Positions 51,902-63,485 of a stretch of 64,000 nt of DNA are shown here, piece by piece. The stretch's first letter is position 1. Every line of letters begins with the position of its first letter. The position numbers were made by a program, and so were the translations under genes. The stretch is from Monodelphis domestica (Eukaryota > Chordata > Mammalia > Didelphimorphia > Didelphidae), in NCBI RefSeq assembly GCF_027887165.1, contig NC_077229.1, forward strand, positions 349,886,416-349,950,415, read 5' to 3'. Under the pieces are notes generated by a model. The model made no database searches. It saw nothing but the letters and a program-made list of their open reading frames with translations, and was not told the origin of the DNA.

Positions 51902-52294
51902 CTGAAATGGAGAGCAGAATTTAGAAATGATTTTCTCTTAACTACTGTTTTAATATAGCCTAAAATTACCTCGTCTAGCAGAGTAAATAACTATTTTATT
52001 ATTGGCTTCTATTTCAGAGTGTAAAGATCCATATTAAGAGTAATGCTCACAGCTACTTTCTAGCATTTTTCTAATCTCATCACTTTCTAATAACATGTTA
52101 AAGTACTGATTTATATGAACTCTACAATTTAAATAATTTGAGGGTTTTTCAATGATTTGTTTTTTTGTATGAAATTTGGAAGAAAATCTTTTAATGATTG
52201 TACTATCTTGAACTTGGGAGAGAAAACAGTATTTCTATTTTGGTGATTCTAAAACATAGAACTTTGCTTTCCTTTAACTGACTGTTTAATATCT

Positions 52295-52505
52295 TTTTTT
52301 TTTTAATTCTTACCTTCCATCTTGGAATCAATACTGTGTATTTGTTCCAAGGCAGAAGAGTGGTAAGAGCTGGGGAATGGGGGTCAAGTGACTTGCCCAG
52401 GGGTCACACAGCTGGGAAGTGTCTGAGGCCGAATTTGAACCCACGACCTCTCAACTCTAGGTCTGGCTCTCAATCCACTGAGCTACCCAGCTGCCCCTAA
52501 GAACA
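52295..52505 (-). repeat. tRNA-derived SINE with target-site duplication
   Basis: A poly(T) start, then the reverse complement of the SINE ending cccagctgcccct, with only few differences from the other copies. Flanked by the exact direct repeat TTTAATATCT (52285-52294 and 52506-52515). One of the youngest insertions here. Confidence 0.95.
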
Positions 52506-53639
52506 TTTAATATCTCGATAATATTAAATGTCATAAAAATGAAAGTCATTGAATTGTCTTTCATATACAATATCATTTTAATGTTTTTCTACTATAGTTT
52601 ATAGGATTTTTTCCCACAATCAATTTTAAGAAAAAAATAATATTTTAATAATTCCTTTCTATATAGAAACAGCTATGGAACGTTGGTTATCAAAAAGCAT
52701 TATTGACTGTTCTAGAACAGTGACATTTATATGTCACTACTGAAGAATCATTACTGAGTAATTATAAATTGATTTTAAAACCATTGAGTTCTTAGATGAC
52801 TTTCTAGTCTCTAAGATTACAGAATACAAGATCAGACCTTTATCTAAAAGTATTATGTAATCTAAAAGATGCAAAGGTCTTCATAAGTCATCTAATTTAA
52901 CAGATATCTCAGCGAGAATACTTTCTGTAGCATCTGTGACAAGTAGGTTTCCAACCTTTGAAGCTCTTCAAGGAGGATGGAGTCAGGAAGACTTACCCAT
53001 GGAGAGGTAGCCTATGTCTTTCCCATTACCTCTGAAGACAGACTATTAAACTTTGGTAGTTCTATACATAGGGAAAATTTTCCTTATATCATGCCCAAAT
53101 TAGTTTCTTTTAGTTCCCACAATCTTTTCCATCTCATTTTGCTCTCTTCCATGTGATGACTCTTTAGAAACTTGAAAATAACTAGCATACATTTTTTTTC
53201 TACAGGCTAAATATCCTTCATCCCAATTTGGGGAAGTTAGAACTGACTATTTCTTAATAAGTTTTATTGATATAATTTGTTTTTTATGTTACAAATATAA
53301 TATTATGCCCACTTTGTCAAAGTTCTCTTGTAACAAAGCAGTGAAACAACTCATAATGCTGTGACATCAACTGAAAGAAGTTCATATCTGTAATAGCACC
53401 CAACCTATTTTAAAAAATAACAATAATTTTTTTTCTCTCTCCCATCTCCCACCCCATTAAAAGGAAGAAAAACACATTTCTTATTAAAAATATTCAGTTA
53501 AGCAAAACAAATTTCCTCAATGATTGCATATCTATATATGTACACATATACACATACATATACATACACACATCAATGTGCTTATTTTCCTATAACTCTT
53601 CCAAATGTTATCATTTCCCTTAATCACTTTCTTCACTGA

Positions 53640-55060
53640 TGCACATGAAAGGGAAACTCAGAATTGCATTAAATTGCATTTCTTTAATTAATAGTAATTT
53701 AGGACTTTTAAAAATAGACTGGATTTCTTCCCTTGAAAACTGTCCTTAGGTCATAACTATATGGAGATCAAATGGGAAATGGCTATTTTTCTTATAAGTT
53801 TGAATCAGAACTTTATATATCTTGGAAGTGAGACTTTATCATAGAGAAACCTGGTGCAAAGATTTTTTTCCAAGTTAATTATTTCCCTTAATTATCATTT
53901 AATTAGATTTGTTTATATAAAATAATTTAAACTTGATGTAATCAAAACTATCCACTTTATTTTCTGTGATCCTCTCTATTCCTTGTCTGGTCATGAATTT
54001 TTCTCCTATCTGTAGATCTGATAGGCAATTTCTTCTCCACATTTATCTAATTTGTGAATAATGAGACCTTTTCTATCTAGATGATGGAGCCATTGAACTA
54101 TTTTTCTAGAAGTTATAAATGCTGATGTAATTGTTTTTGTCTATATGCTATTCGAGTTTTCCATTCCTTTTTGTCAAATAGTGAAGAAATTGTGTTTATT
54201 GAATACTTGGGTATTAGATATATTTGCTTATATATTTTGTGTGCTAGGAGATACAGTGAATTGTGTATGTACTATGTCTGAATTCAGAAAAATGCTTATT
54301 AGCTGTGTGACCTTGGGCAAATCAATTAACCTTTGTCTACCTCATTTTCCTTATCTGTAAAATGGCTATAAAAATAACACTTTGTTCTCAGGGTTATTGT
54401 GCAGATCAAATGATATATTTGTAAAGCACTTTACACAGTTTCTATCACACAACAGGTGCTTAATAAATGCTTTCCCCCCCTTCCTTCCTATTCTGTTCCA
54501 TTGGTAGAGCTCTGTGTTTTCTAATCAATACCAAACTATTTTCATTAGTTATTGTGCTGTTGTGTAATTTGAGACATAGCTTTGCTAGACATTCTTTGTT
54601 TCCATTTATTTTCAGTATTTATCATAAAATTCTTGACTTTCTCCCCTTCATAAGAATTTCATTTCTATTATTTTTTCCACTTCTTTAAAGTTATTCTTTT
54701 GTAGTAAGACTAGTATGACATTGAATTAGTAAGTTAATTTAGATAGTATTGTCATTTTTATTATTTTGAATAATTCTACTAATCAGTAACGACTACTTTT
54801 CTAAATATTTAGGTATATCTTTATTTCTCTGAATAGTTCTTTGTAGCTTCATTGATATATTTCATATATGTGTATGCATATGTGTTGGATTTCAAATATT
54901 TTATAAGTTTTATAGTAATTTATAATAGAATCATTGTATATTTTCCTGCTGGTTTTTGTTGGTATAATGTAAAATATATTGGTGCTTTGTGTGAATTTGT
55001 TTTCTATCTTGTTACTTTGGTTTTACATACACATATGTATATATAAATTTATGTGTATAT
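53640..55060 (-). repeat. L1 LINE, 3' half, antisense, split by a MIR-like block
   Basis: Reverse of L1 ORF2 and 3' region: gcatttctttaattaatagt, gtgagactttatcatagaga, tgatgtaatcaaaactatcc, then after the MIR block aatcaataccaaactatttt, aattagtaagttaatttaga and tttcaaatattttataagtt, in collinear order. 53250-53640 may be its 3' UTR. Confidence 0.8.
54245..54480 (+). repeat. MIR within the antisense L1
   Basis: agctgtgtgaccttgggcaa, cattttccttatctgtaaaa, then gcactttacacagtttctat and aggtgcttaataaatgcttt. Confidence 0.85.
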
Positions 55061-55309
55061 ATGTGTACATATATATCATTTAAGTTTATATACATATATG
55101 AAGTGAACTAACATAGCAGGACATAAACATATCCATAGCTACTTGTTCTTTTTTACCCAACAGAAGTGTTACCAATCGACAGACCCTATAATTTCTACAT
55201 CTACAATATTTATCACATCTCTGATAGCTTTTTACTCATTTGGTTATCACCCTAATTTAGATTCTCACTTGGTCTATTTTAATAGCTTCAAATCCCTGCC
55301 ACTTCTAAT

Positions 55310-55975
55310 CCATTCCACTTTGTGGCTTCCAAAATTACTTTCCTAAAGTGTAAAACCTAATGGTCAGTCATTTACACAATAAACTCATATAGTTCCTCAA
55401 CTACCTGTAGGATCAGATATAATCTTCTTTGGATCTTAAAGCCCTTCACAACTTAGCCCCTCACCTCCCTTTACTACTTTAGGATAAGTTATTTCTTTCC
55501 CCCTCACTTTTTGGTCCATCCAAAATGCTCTTGTTATTACTCACATGATATTCTATCTTCTGTCTCCATGTTTTTTTTTATTAGTTCATCAGTACTTATA
55601 CCTAGCCTGGTATATAATAGTTATTTTAATAAATGTTTTTTGACTGACTGGTTGTTCCCCATGTTGCTAGTGTACTCCACCCTCCTCCCTCCAGTTTCTA
55701 TTTTTAGAATCTCTTTTTTTTCCCTTAAAAATTCATCTCAAAAGCTATCTTCTACATCATTCCAATTGAGGGCTTAGTATCCTCCATTTTCAACCCTCCT
55801 GCCCTGTTTTGCCTTTTGTTTTGAGTATTTTAAAAATATACTTATTTATATATACATCTCCTAATGTGGAATGTAAACTCCTTCTGGGTAGAAAATGCCC
55901 TATTTCTGCCACCTAGCACAATGGCTGGCACATAGTAGGCATTTCAAAAATGCTTGTTGATTGCTAATTGGTGAA
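55310..55975 (+). repeat. Two successive L2 3' ends
   Basis: Copy 1 at 55310-55650 has cttaaagcccttcacaactt and ttgactgactgg. Copy 2 at 55660-55975 has aaattcatctcaaaagctat, gaatgtaaactccttctggg and ggcacatagtaggcatttca. Confidence 0.8.
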
Positions 55976-56004
55976 TTTGTAAAGAATCAATGTCATAGAA
56001 GTTC

Positions 56005-56930
56005 AAAAGAGAGAACAGAATCACCATTGGCTGGGAAGAAAGGTATCATGGAAGAGATTGCATTTGAACTGTACATTAAAAGAAGTCTAGGATTAGACAA
56101 GTAGAGAAAGGTATTTGAGGTAAGGGGAAATGGAAAGGATAAAGCTATTGAGTCTGAAATAGGGGAAATATTGTCAGGAGACCATAAACTAACTCTGTAG
56201 CTTGGAGCAGAAGATTAATAATGACAACTCACAGTGGTTCAGCATTTTAAGATTTACAAAGTATGTTCTTTACAACTGTGTGCTAAATAGTAGTACTATT
56301 ATAAACCATTTTATAGATGAGGACACAGTGACTAGAAGAAGTTTATTCTCTTGCTCAAGGTCACTCAGCCAGTAGGTTTTAAGTGCAGGATTTAAACATA
56401 ATTTTTCCAATCTAGCCCTTTCTCCTGCATATTACATCACATTGTTCATATGGGGGGTAGGGGGGACAGCAAGTGATAGTTGGAGAAGTAGGTTTGCATT
56501 GTATTGTAGAGGTCATTGAATGACCAGCTAATGACCTTGGTCTATATCCCATACCTAGTAGAAGGCTACTGAAGGCTTTTGAGTTACTACTCTGCCAGTG
56601 AGGAGGAGGGTTGACTGTAGTAGGGAGAGAGTAGATATAATTACGGAACCAATTAAGAAGATTTTCAAGTGTTCCATGCTTTCAGAAAATAAGGATTCAA
56701 AAATAGTTTTGGTAAAGGGACCTGAAATATGGAAAGCAAGACACATTACAAAGGAAGAATTAATTATAGGTATGGTAAAGGGACCAAGATTTGGTGACTA
56801 TGAGAATGATAATACTATCTAGGGCAATAGGTCAGTACGGTGGGGGTTTTTGGGTTTTGAAGAAAAATAATGAATTCTATTTTAAAAATGTTGAGTTTGG
56901 GGTCATAATGAAACATGTATACTACTGGTT
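56005..56930 (-). repeat. L2 LINE, antisense, with a MIR inserted
   Basis: 56005-56200 has ttgcatttgaactgtacatt. 56460-56930 has gaaggctactgaaggctttt and attttaaaaatgttgagttt. The interruption at 56218-56445 is a MIR in minus orientation (ttttatagatgaggacacag, ctcaaggtcactcagccagt). Confidence 0.65.
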
Positions 56931-56962
56931 AATAATCTTAGTAATTATTGATAATAGAACCC

Positions 56963-57067
<105 letters not shown>

Positions 57068-57070
57068 TTT

Positions 57071-57270
57071 TTACTTAAACCCTTACCTTCTGTCTTAGAA
57101 CCAATACTGGGTATTGGTACTAAGGCAAAGGAGTGGTAAGGGATAGGCAATAGGGGTTAAGTGACTTGCCCAGGATCACACAGCTAGGACGTGTCTGAGG
57201 TCAGATATGAACCTAAGACTTCCCATCTCTGGGTCTGGCTCTTATTCCACTTAACCACCTAGCTGCCCCC
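57071..57270 (-). repeat. tRNA-derived SINE
   Basis: Reverse complement of the SINE: aaacccttaccttctgtctt, gtgacttgcccaggatcaca, acctagctgccccc. Confidence 0.95.
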
Positions 57271-58094
57271 TATTTTTCTCTATATTAATATTCCCAGATG
57301 ATCTGCTTTTTACACTTTTTCTGCCTCTTTCCTTGATATCAGTGCATTAAGGACATTTTTTTCTGCCTTGAGCCATCCTTTTACTATCATCTCATATTCC
57401 GCTTTCAATCTGCTGATTAAAAAAGAGTTGAGAAACCAGATTGCCATGTTTATTAGTATCTTGCATAAAGCAAGAGTAAATAGGTTCTGAGTGAGAGCCT
57501 AAATGAATCTCCAATATATAGAACCATGGAAAATACTATATTAAAAAAAAGTTTGGACTAGAAATCTTAAGACCTTGGATCTTGGACTAGTCATTTAATT
57601 TACCTGTGCGCCTAGTAAAGAAAATGATTAGACTAGTTATCTTCCTAATATCTGCTACAGATTCAAAATACTCTGAACTAATAAATGGATTCAGTGAACT
57701 GGTTTTATGACAGTTATTTTATTTTCTCAAAAGCCACTCAGGACTTTTCCACTTTTATTCTCTTGGCTGCATTCTGAGTACAGTGCTGGATATTCCTAGA
57801 AACTTCTAGGCAAGTGAGATGTTTTTGGAATTTGAAATCAGTAATAATAATAATAGTCTGATTAATTATTTAGAAGAAAAACATATTTTTAATATATGAA
57901 AACTGCCTCCTGGACATGTTAAGGCAACAAACTCAGAAGCATGTAGGAAACTTGATGGTACCCAAAGTAAAACTTAACATTTGAGATTTTCTCCAGTCTA
58001 ACTCCAAGATACCTTTTAAGGGGCATAGAATGTTCAGGGAAGACTAGTACCTCTGGCATAAGAACTTGCTAAGGCTTTTTTATTTTTATTTTTT

Positions 58095-58300
58095 AAGGTG
58101 TGGAAAGGAAAACTAAGGCAAGTTCTGGACTTTCTGCCACTGAGTTGGCACAAACAACAGTGGGAATATTAGAGAGAAGATATTGACAAGACTGATAGTT
58201 GGTGGGGGAAGGGGCAACTGGGAGTGGCAGTTGGTCTTGTGACTAGCATTTTCTCCCTGGTCCTGAAAGCAGAAGGAGCTCTCTCCCTCTCTCTGGATTT
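58095..58300 (+). mobile_element. Endogenous retrovirus leader-like cassette (fossil), plus orientation
   Basis: Contains ggaaaactaaggcaagttct, gactttctgccactgagttg and ggtcttgtgactagcat. The same sequence occurs on the minus strand at about 59590-59790 and, more diverged, on the plus strand at 62850-62920. It opposes the gag remnant beside it, so it is either a second insertion or an inverted piece. Broken and inactive. Confidence 0.6.
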
Positions 58301-58809
58301 AATTTTTCATGTTCTTTGCTTTTAAAGTTATAATGTCCTAATAAGTTTAAGGTTTTTGTATTACAGACTGTTGCCAGTTCTGTTCTTTCCTCTCTTTGTA
58401 GCTTGTTCCACTGTCCCAAAAATTTTCTCTTTAATCTCTGTTGTGTCATTATCTAATTGAATTTCTTCTTCTATCTGTTCTTCAGTTTTATTTTGTGCTT
58501 TTTAAACCCCAAATTCTATTTGCATGCAGTCTCCTTCCTATTCATTTTCGCCTTTTCCTTTCCTATTTTTCCTTTTTGATGTTACCCCATGCACCTGGCT
58601 TCATAACTGACTTTGTTTGGCAGCACCTGAGACTACTTGGAATAATGTGGTTTTGCTCCTTGTTGGATGTATGGTTTCTAAAATTGGTGCTTGCAATGAA
58701 TTCTTGCAATTACAATTACAATTACAACATTTTGTATTTGTTTGTGTATTGTTTCTGCTATACTTTATGTTGCTTTTCCAGGACCTCTATTTGTTGTTGA
58801 CCTGGATTA

Positions 58810-59436
58810 ATTGTGCCTTTAAATAACAGTCTTGAACCATGTGACCCATTTTTCCACATAGCAAACATTTGGGTATATTTCTCCTTTGATTGTTTTGCGT
58901 GTAATTTCTTATGGGTTTGTATGATTGCAGAGTGGCTAGATTTTTTATTTCTTCAATTTCTTTATTGTGCTATTTGCCTCCTTGAGCTTAGTTTTACGCT
59001 CTTTTATTATTTTATCCTTTTCCTCTAGGATTTCTTTATGATATGTGAATATGTAAGTTGCAGTTTTTCTTAAGACTTCCAGACTTAGTGTTTCCCAGTC
59101 TGGGCATTGAAATTTAAAATATGATCTTATAGGTGTGTTACTGCCTTTCACAAATTGTTTCCTTATGTGTTGGAGATTTTGTTCAGTTAAATTTTCAAAT
59201 CCAAGCACATCCTCTGCTACTTCAATCACTCTATTGAGGAACTTTGATGGAAGTTCCCTACTTTCCTCTCTCAATTTCTCAAATTGTATCCAAGTATCTG
59301 GTCTTTTTGAAAAACTTTTCATTGCTTCTAACAGATCTTCTCTGGCCTTTATTAGATAACACAGGTTTTCATTATTAGAGCTGGGTGGCTCAGTGGATTG
59401 AGAGCCAGGCCTAGAGACAGGAGATCCTGGGTTCAA
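58810..59436 (-). mobile_element. Endogenous retrovirus gag remnant (capsid and nucleocapsid), fossil
   Basis: The minus strand encodes a capsid C-terminal-like domain with a major-homology-type pattern (REESRELPSKFLNRVIE), then a charged coiled segment. Further downstream it encodes a retroviral zinc knuckle of form CX2CX4HX4C (CLLCGKMGHMVQDC, about 58825-58866). The arrangement resembles class I (gamma-like) ERV Gag. No pol or env is recognised and no LTR adjoins it. It carries a SINE at its upstream edge. Broken and old; a fossil. Confidence 0.75.
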
Positions 59437-59448
59437 ATCTGGCCTCAG
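59379..59448 (+). repeat. Truncated tRNA-derived SINE
   Basis: agctgggtggctcagtggat to aaatctggcctcag: only the tRNA-like head, without the core and tail. It lies between the gag remnant and the leader-like cassette. Confidence 0.9.
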
Positions 59449-59449
59449 G

Positions 59450-59870
59450 GTTGGTGGGCCTGTCTCTTTGGGCTGACACCCCTAAAGACTGACCTTCCAG
59501 TCCAAACTGCTTCCCTTAAGTCTTTTGTCAATTACACGATCACAGGAATCCAGGGAGAGCACACAGTTGGGAAAATCAGGAAAATGGAGGCACTTAAATC
59601 CAGAGACAGGGAGAGTGCTCCTTCTATTTCCAGGGCCAGAAAGGAAGTGCTAGTCACAAGACCAACTTTCCCCACCAACTATCAGTCTTGTTAATATCTT
59701 TTCTCTCTAATATTCCCACTGTTGTTTGTTCTAACTCAGTGGCAGAAAGTCCAGAACTTGCCTTAGTTTTCCTTCCCACAAAGGCTACTTTCCTCTTTTG
59801 CTGTCTACCTGACACCCAGCTTTTACCTGTGGCTCCAAGAAACTGAAGCATGCTCAATGGCCACAGCCTG
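59450..59870 (-). mobile_element. Endogenous retrovirus leader-like cassette (fossil), minus orientation
   Basis: Lies immediately upstream of the gag remnant on the same strand, as a 5' leader or early gag region would. It shares about 190 bp with 58095-58300 (inverted) and a weaker match with 62850-62920. Broken, old. Confidence 0.55.
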
Positions 59871-60039
59871 GTAAGCTGTCTTGGCAGGTAGGCTAAACAA
59901 AGTTGAGGGAAACTGACAGACCTCCAACCAAATGCTAAATTAGGAAGGTGTCTATGCAGACATATAAAGACTTCCCCCAGCAGAAGGGGCAGATGAGAGC
60001 AATTTTTTTCTAACGGCTATGTAGGCAGCAAAAGTGGGC

Positions 60040-60290
60040 ATGGTGGAGCTCTTAGAGCTCTGTTAGATATCAAAGAAGAAAAGGTCATTCACTGTGTCCT
60101 GAGTCATTACTCATCTTGACATTTGTCTTGCCATTGGACTTCAATGACTCCAGAAGAGAGAGTGAGGCTAACAATTTTGTGCAAATTTGCCTCACTTAAA
60201 TCAAGTTTATGGGAGACAAAAGATATCACAATGATGCCATTTGAGTCATCTTTGAGTCTGAAGGGAAACAACCAACCTTTGTAGTCTTAC
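60040..60290 (+). repeat. Marsupial-type retroposon fragment, family uncertain
   Basis: tcttgccattggacttcaat, agagagagtgaggctaacaa, ttgcctcacttaaatcaagt, then agtctgaagggaaacaacca. I recall this as a common interspersed sequence ending in CAA units, but I cannot assign the family. Confidence 0.45.
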
Positions 60291-60299
60291 TGAATACTC

Positions 60300-60700
60300 T
60301 TTGCCATTATGTATTCTTCAGAGCAGTCAGATTGGACTTGACCAGAACATATTCCATTCTTATGTACTTCCATACTTTTGCTCATATTGTTACTCTTTCT
60401 CAACACCCTTTTTCCCCCATCTCGACCTGTTTTCCCAGATCCAATGTATCTTTCCTTCTGAGATCTATCATGATAACTCCCTCATCCATCTCATGGAGTG
60501 TCATAATTCATCGAGGCACTTAGCACCTTCCGAATTTAGTTAATATATAGTTTTATATCATTTTCTCGCCATCTCAATTTTCTAGAATGGTAGGCACTTG
60601 GGCATTAAGACTATGTCTTATTTATTCTTTGTATTTTCTCCAGCAAATATTTTATTGCTTTGCACATAATAGACACTTAGCAATTGTTTTTGAATGTTAG
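60300..60700 (+). repeat. L2 LINE 3' end
   Basis: Pyrimidine-rich body, then ctagaatggtaggcacttgg, gcacataatagacacttagc and a ttgttttgaatg-like tail; diverged. Confidence 0.6.
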
Positions 60701-61499
60701 GTTACTTCAGATGAATTGCTAAAGCTTAAATTGAAGAAGATAATTTAAAATAATGGAATACATATATGTAAGATTTGGGTAATTATTTCATTTAATTAAT
60801 TTAATTAATTTTGTATCCTTCATTTTAAACTATCATGATTACTCAATGAAGACTTTATTTCCATATAATTCTTTGATAAGAAAATAAATTTTTATTTTCA
60901 TTAGAGAATTGCTCACCACTCACAGCTTTAGTTCGCAAAATAACCAAAGTCTTCTGTTAGAATTCTTCAGTTATCACAATGCACTGCTCACTTTATTATA
61001 AACTCTAATAGTTTTCTTCATGAAAATTTATTTTTGTCATTTAATGACCTGAGAAAAATAGACATTAAATTAGCCAAGTCCTTGAATGATATCTCTATTG
61101 AACTGGATTGCAATTACATTCTCTTTTTACTGTTTTTTTTTTTTATTATTTAAAATGATCAATTCAGGTCTGATTAAATTGGCATTGATTCCATTTATGG
61201 ATCAAAACTTACTAAAAGCAAGTTTGACAGTATCAAATTTACTGGGTTATTTTTGTGATCTTAATTTGAGCATAAAGATAATTTCACTTTGTAATAAATG
61301 AAAGGGACAATGCAAATTCAATAACATGTGAATAAGTATCTAAAAATATTTTTCTCATATAGAGAAAAATGACAAAGTTGAGACACATTGGTCATTACAC
61401 TAAAAGCTAGTGTACACACATACAACATGACCCTTCTTTATTTATTATTGGTCTTCTTCCATCCCTACCTTTGCAATTTAGTCTTGGATTTTATATATA

Positions 61500-61585
61500 A
61501 GTATCATAGATCAAATGAGAAAGCTGGACTAGATGTCTCTGAGGTCATCCTCAGCTCCAAGATCTATGACTCTAAGACCCAAAAT
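61500..61585 (+). repeat. MIR-type tail
   Basis: gctggactagatgtctctga, ggtcatcctcagctccaaga, tctatgactctaag. Confidence 0.6.
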
Positions 61586-61979
61586 GTTAGTGAAGAGGCG
61601 AAGGACTTTTAATGGAGGGAGTTCTTGATCTTAAAGAGAAAGAAAGGTTTTGCATGATCACACATGTATAACCTAGATCACATTGTTTATTTTCTCAGAG
61701 AGGGGAGACAGGAGAAAGGGAGGGAAAGAATTGAGAACTCAAAAATTTAGGGAAAAAATGTTAAAAGTGTTATTGCATACAACTAGAAAGAAATAAAATA
61801 TATTAAAAATATTAAATAAGAAAAAAAGAGAAAGAAAGGAATCATCTGGAAATGCCAAAGCTGTCTAGTTGTTATACTCATTACACATTTTTCAAGTGGA
61901 AAATTTAAAAATTATTGAGTATTAAAATAATAATACACATACTGACACATGTACATATAAATATTTGTGCACATAACCA

Positions 61980-62550
61980 TGTAATACGGGGTCTTCTCCT
62001 TACCTCTGTGATTTTTAAATCTCTATCTTGCTTGGTCTAGCACCCAAAATTGTGCACACCCACACTACACGGGCATGTGCTAGTCAATGGTAAATCAGAA
62101 ATAACTAACTGCCCATCTGGGCTGTCCCAAGCCAAGCTTGAGCCACCATTGGCACGTGTGAGGTGAAGGAAGTGAGGTAGAGAACAGCTTCTGGAGTTCA
62201 CTCACTTCCTGTGGACAGGGCTAGGTGCCAGTTTGTTCTAGGAGCTCGAGCAAGGAGGAGGCCCACAGGCAGCGTTCCTTCAGATCGGTCACCTGAGTGA
62301 AGGACTGATTCCCTTCTCTACCTTGGCCTTCCAGGCCTAAGCTCCCTCTGGCTCTGCCAGAAGGCTGAGTTAACATTTTTCCCTTTCTCCTTCTTTCCTT
62401 CTCTTCCTCTCCTTCTTTCTTACTCCTGTTGTAATTAAACCACCATAAAACTCCATACTGACTTGAGTGTTCATTTAGGAATTTCATAGGTGAATTCCTT
62501 GGCGACCTTAAATTAATAAAAACCAGACTTTAAAGGTGATTTCACTATCA
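61980..62550 (+). mobile_element. Endogenous retrovirus LTR (fossil)
   Basis: A roughly 570-bp block opening tgtaatacggggtcttctcc, with an ATTAAA hexamer near 62437 and a U5-like end (gaattccttggcgacctt) closing near tatcaca. It is followed in the same orientation by the leader-like sequence shared with the 58-60 kb fossils. Probably class I. Old. Confidence 0.55.
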
Positions 62551-62960
62551 CACCTCTCTCTTCTTTCTCTTTTCTTTTTCCCTTTGTTTTTCCTCTTTCT
62601 TTCTCTCCCTGTCTCTGCTTCTCTCTGTCTTGTCACCCTCGACCATTATTATGCTCTAAATCAAGAGAGCTACATCTATCCAGGCAGATTAATTATAGAC
62701 TTTACCACTCCTAAATTTGGCAATCAATGCACTTGAGACTCTGGCCAATATTCCTCCCAGGTACAGCTTATGTGTATCTTTTACTCTGTAGCTTCCTGAG
62801 TTTCAGCAGCTTCTCATCTGATGCCAGGAGCAACCAGGATAATTTGTGGGTCAGGAAGAGTGTAGAAAGGAAAACTGAATCAAGCTCTGGACCTTCTGCC
62901 ACTGAGGTGGAGCAAACAGCATCCATATTTCCTCTGTCCCTTCAACTCCTCCATTCCCTG
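62551..62960 (+). mobile_element. Endogenous retrovirus leader fragment (fossil)
   Basis: Follows the LTR. The part at 62850-62920 (agaaaggaaaactgaatcaa, ccttctgccactgaggtgga) matches the cassettes at 58.1 and 59.7 kb. The element stops soon after, with no capsid, pol or env recognised. Broken. Confidence 0.5.
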
Positions 62961-63264
62961 TTATAAAACCTTCCTTACCCCCTGTACCTCTTCAATCCTC
63001 TACAATTGCTTTAAAAATGACAAGAGGTATGATTATTTCTGTAAATTTCTCTATAGTACATTTTCATACAAATGTTTTAGAAGATTCTCTCATGGAAGTT
63101 TAATGGGAGTTTCCACTAAGAGTCTGGTATAATATTTTCTTTTAGTGAGGCTATACCTGAATGACAGCAATCATTTTGAGAAAGGGATTAGCATGAATAT
63201 CAGTATTGGTTTGACTTTCTTAACAAATCTTGCCCTAGTAAAACATTTTACAGCAATGTAAATT

Positions 63265-63485
63265 GACTGGCCAGTCAATAAATTATTAAACACCTATTAT
63301 GTGCCAAGAGCTGTGCTAAGTGCCATCTGGAATACAAGAGCCAAAGAACAATCCCTGCTCCTGAGGAGCTCATGGTTGGTGATGAAGACAACATAAAGAC
63401 AACTAGGTACAAACAAGCTACATACAGGACAAATTAGAGACAACAGAGAGGTATTCCATAGCACCAAGGGAAAGTTTCTGGAAAG
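63265..63485 (-). repeat. L2 3' end
   Basis: aaacacctattatgtgccaa, gagctgtgctaagtgccatc, ctgaggagctcatggttggt. Confidence 0.75.
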
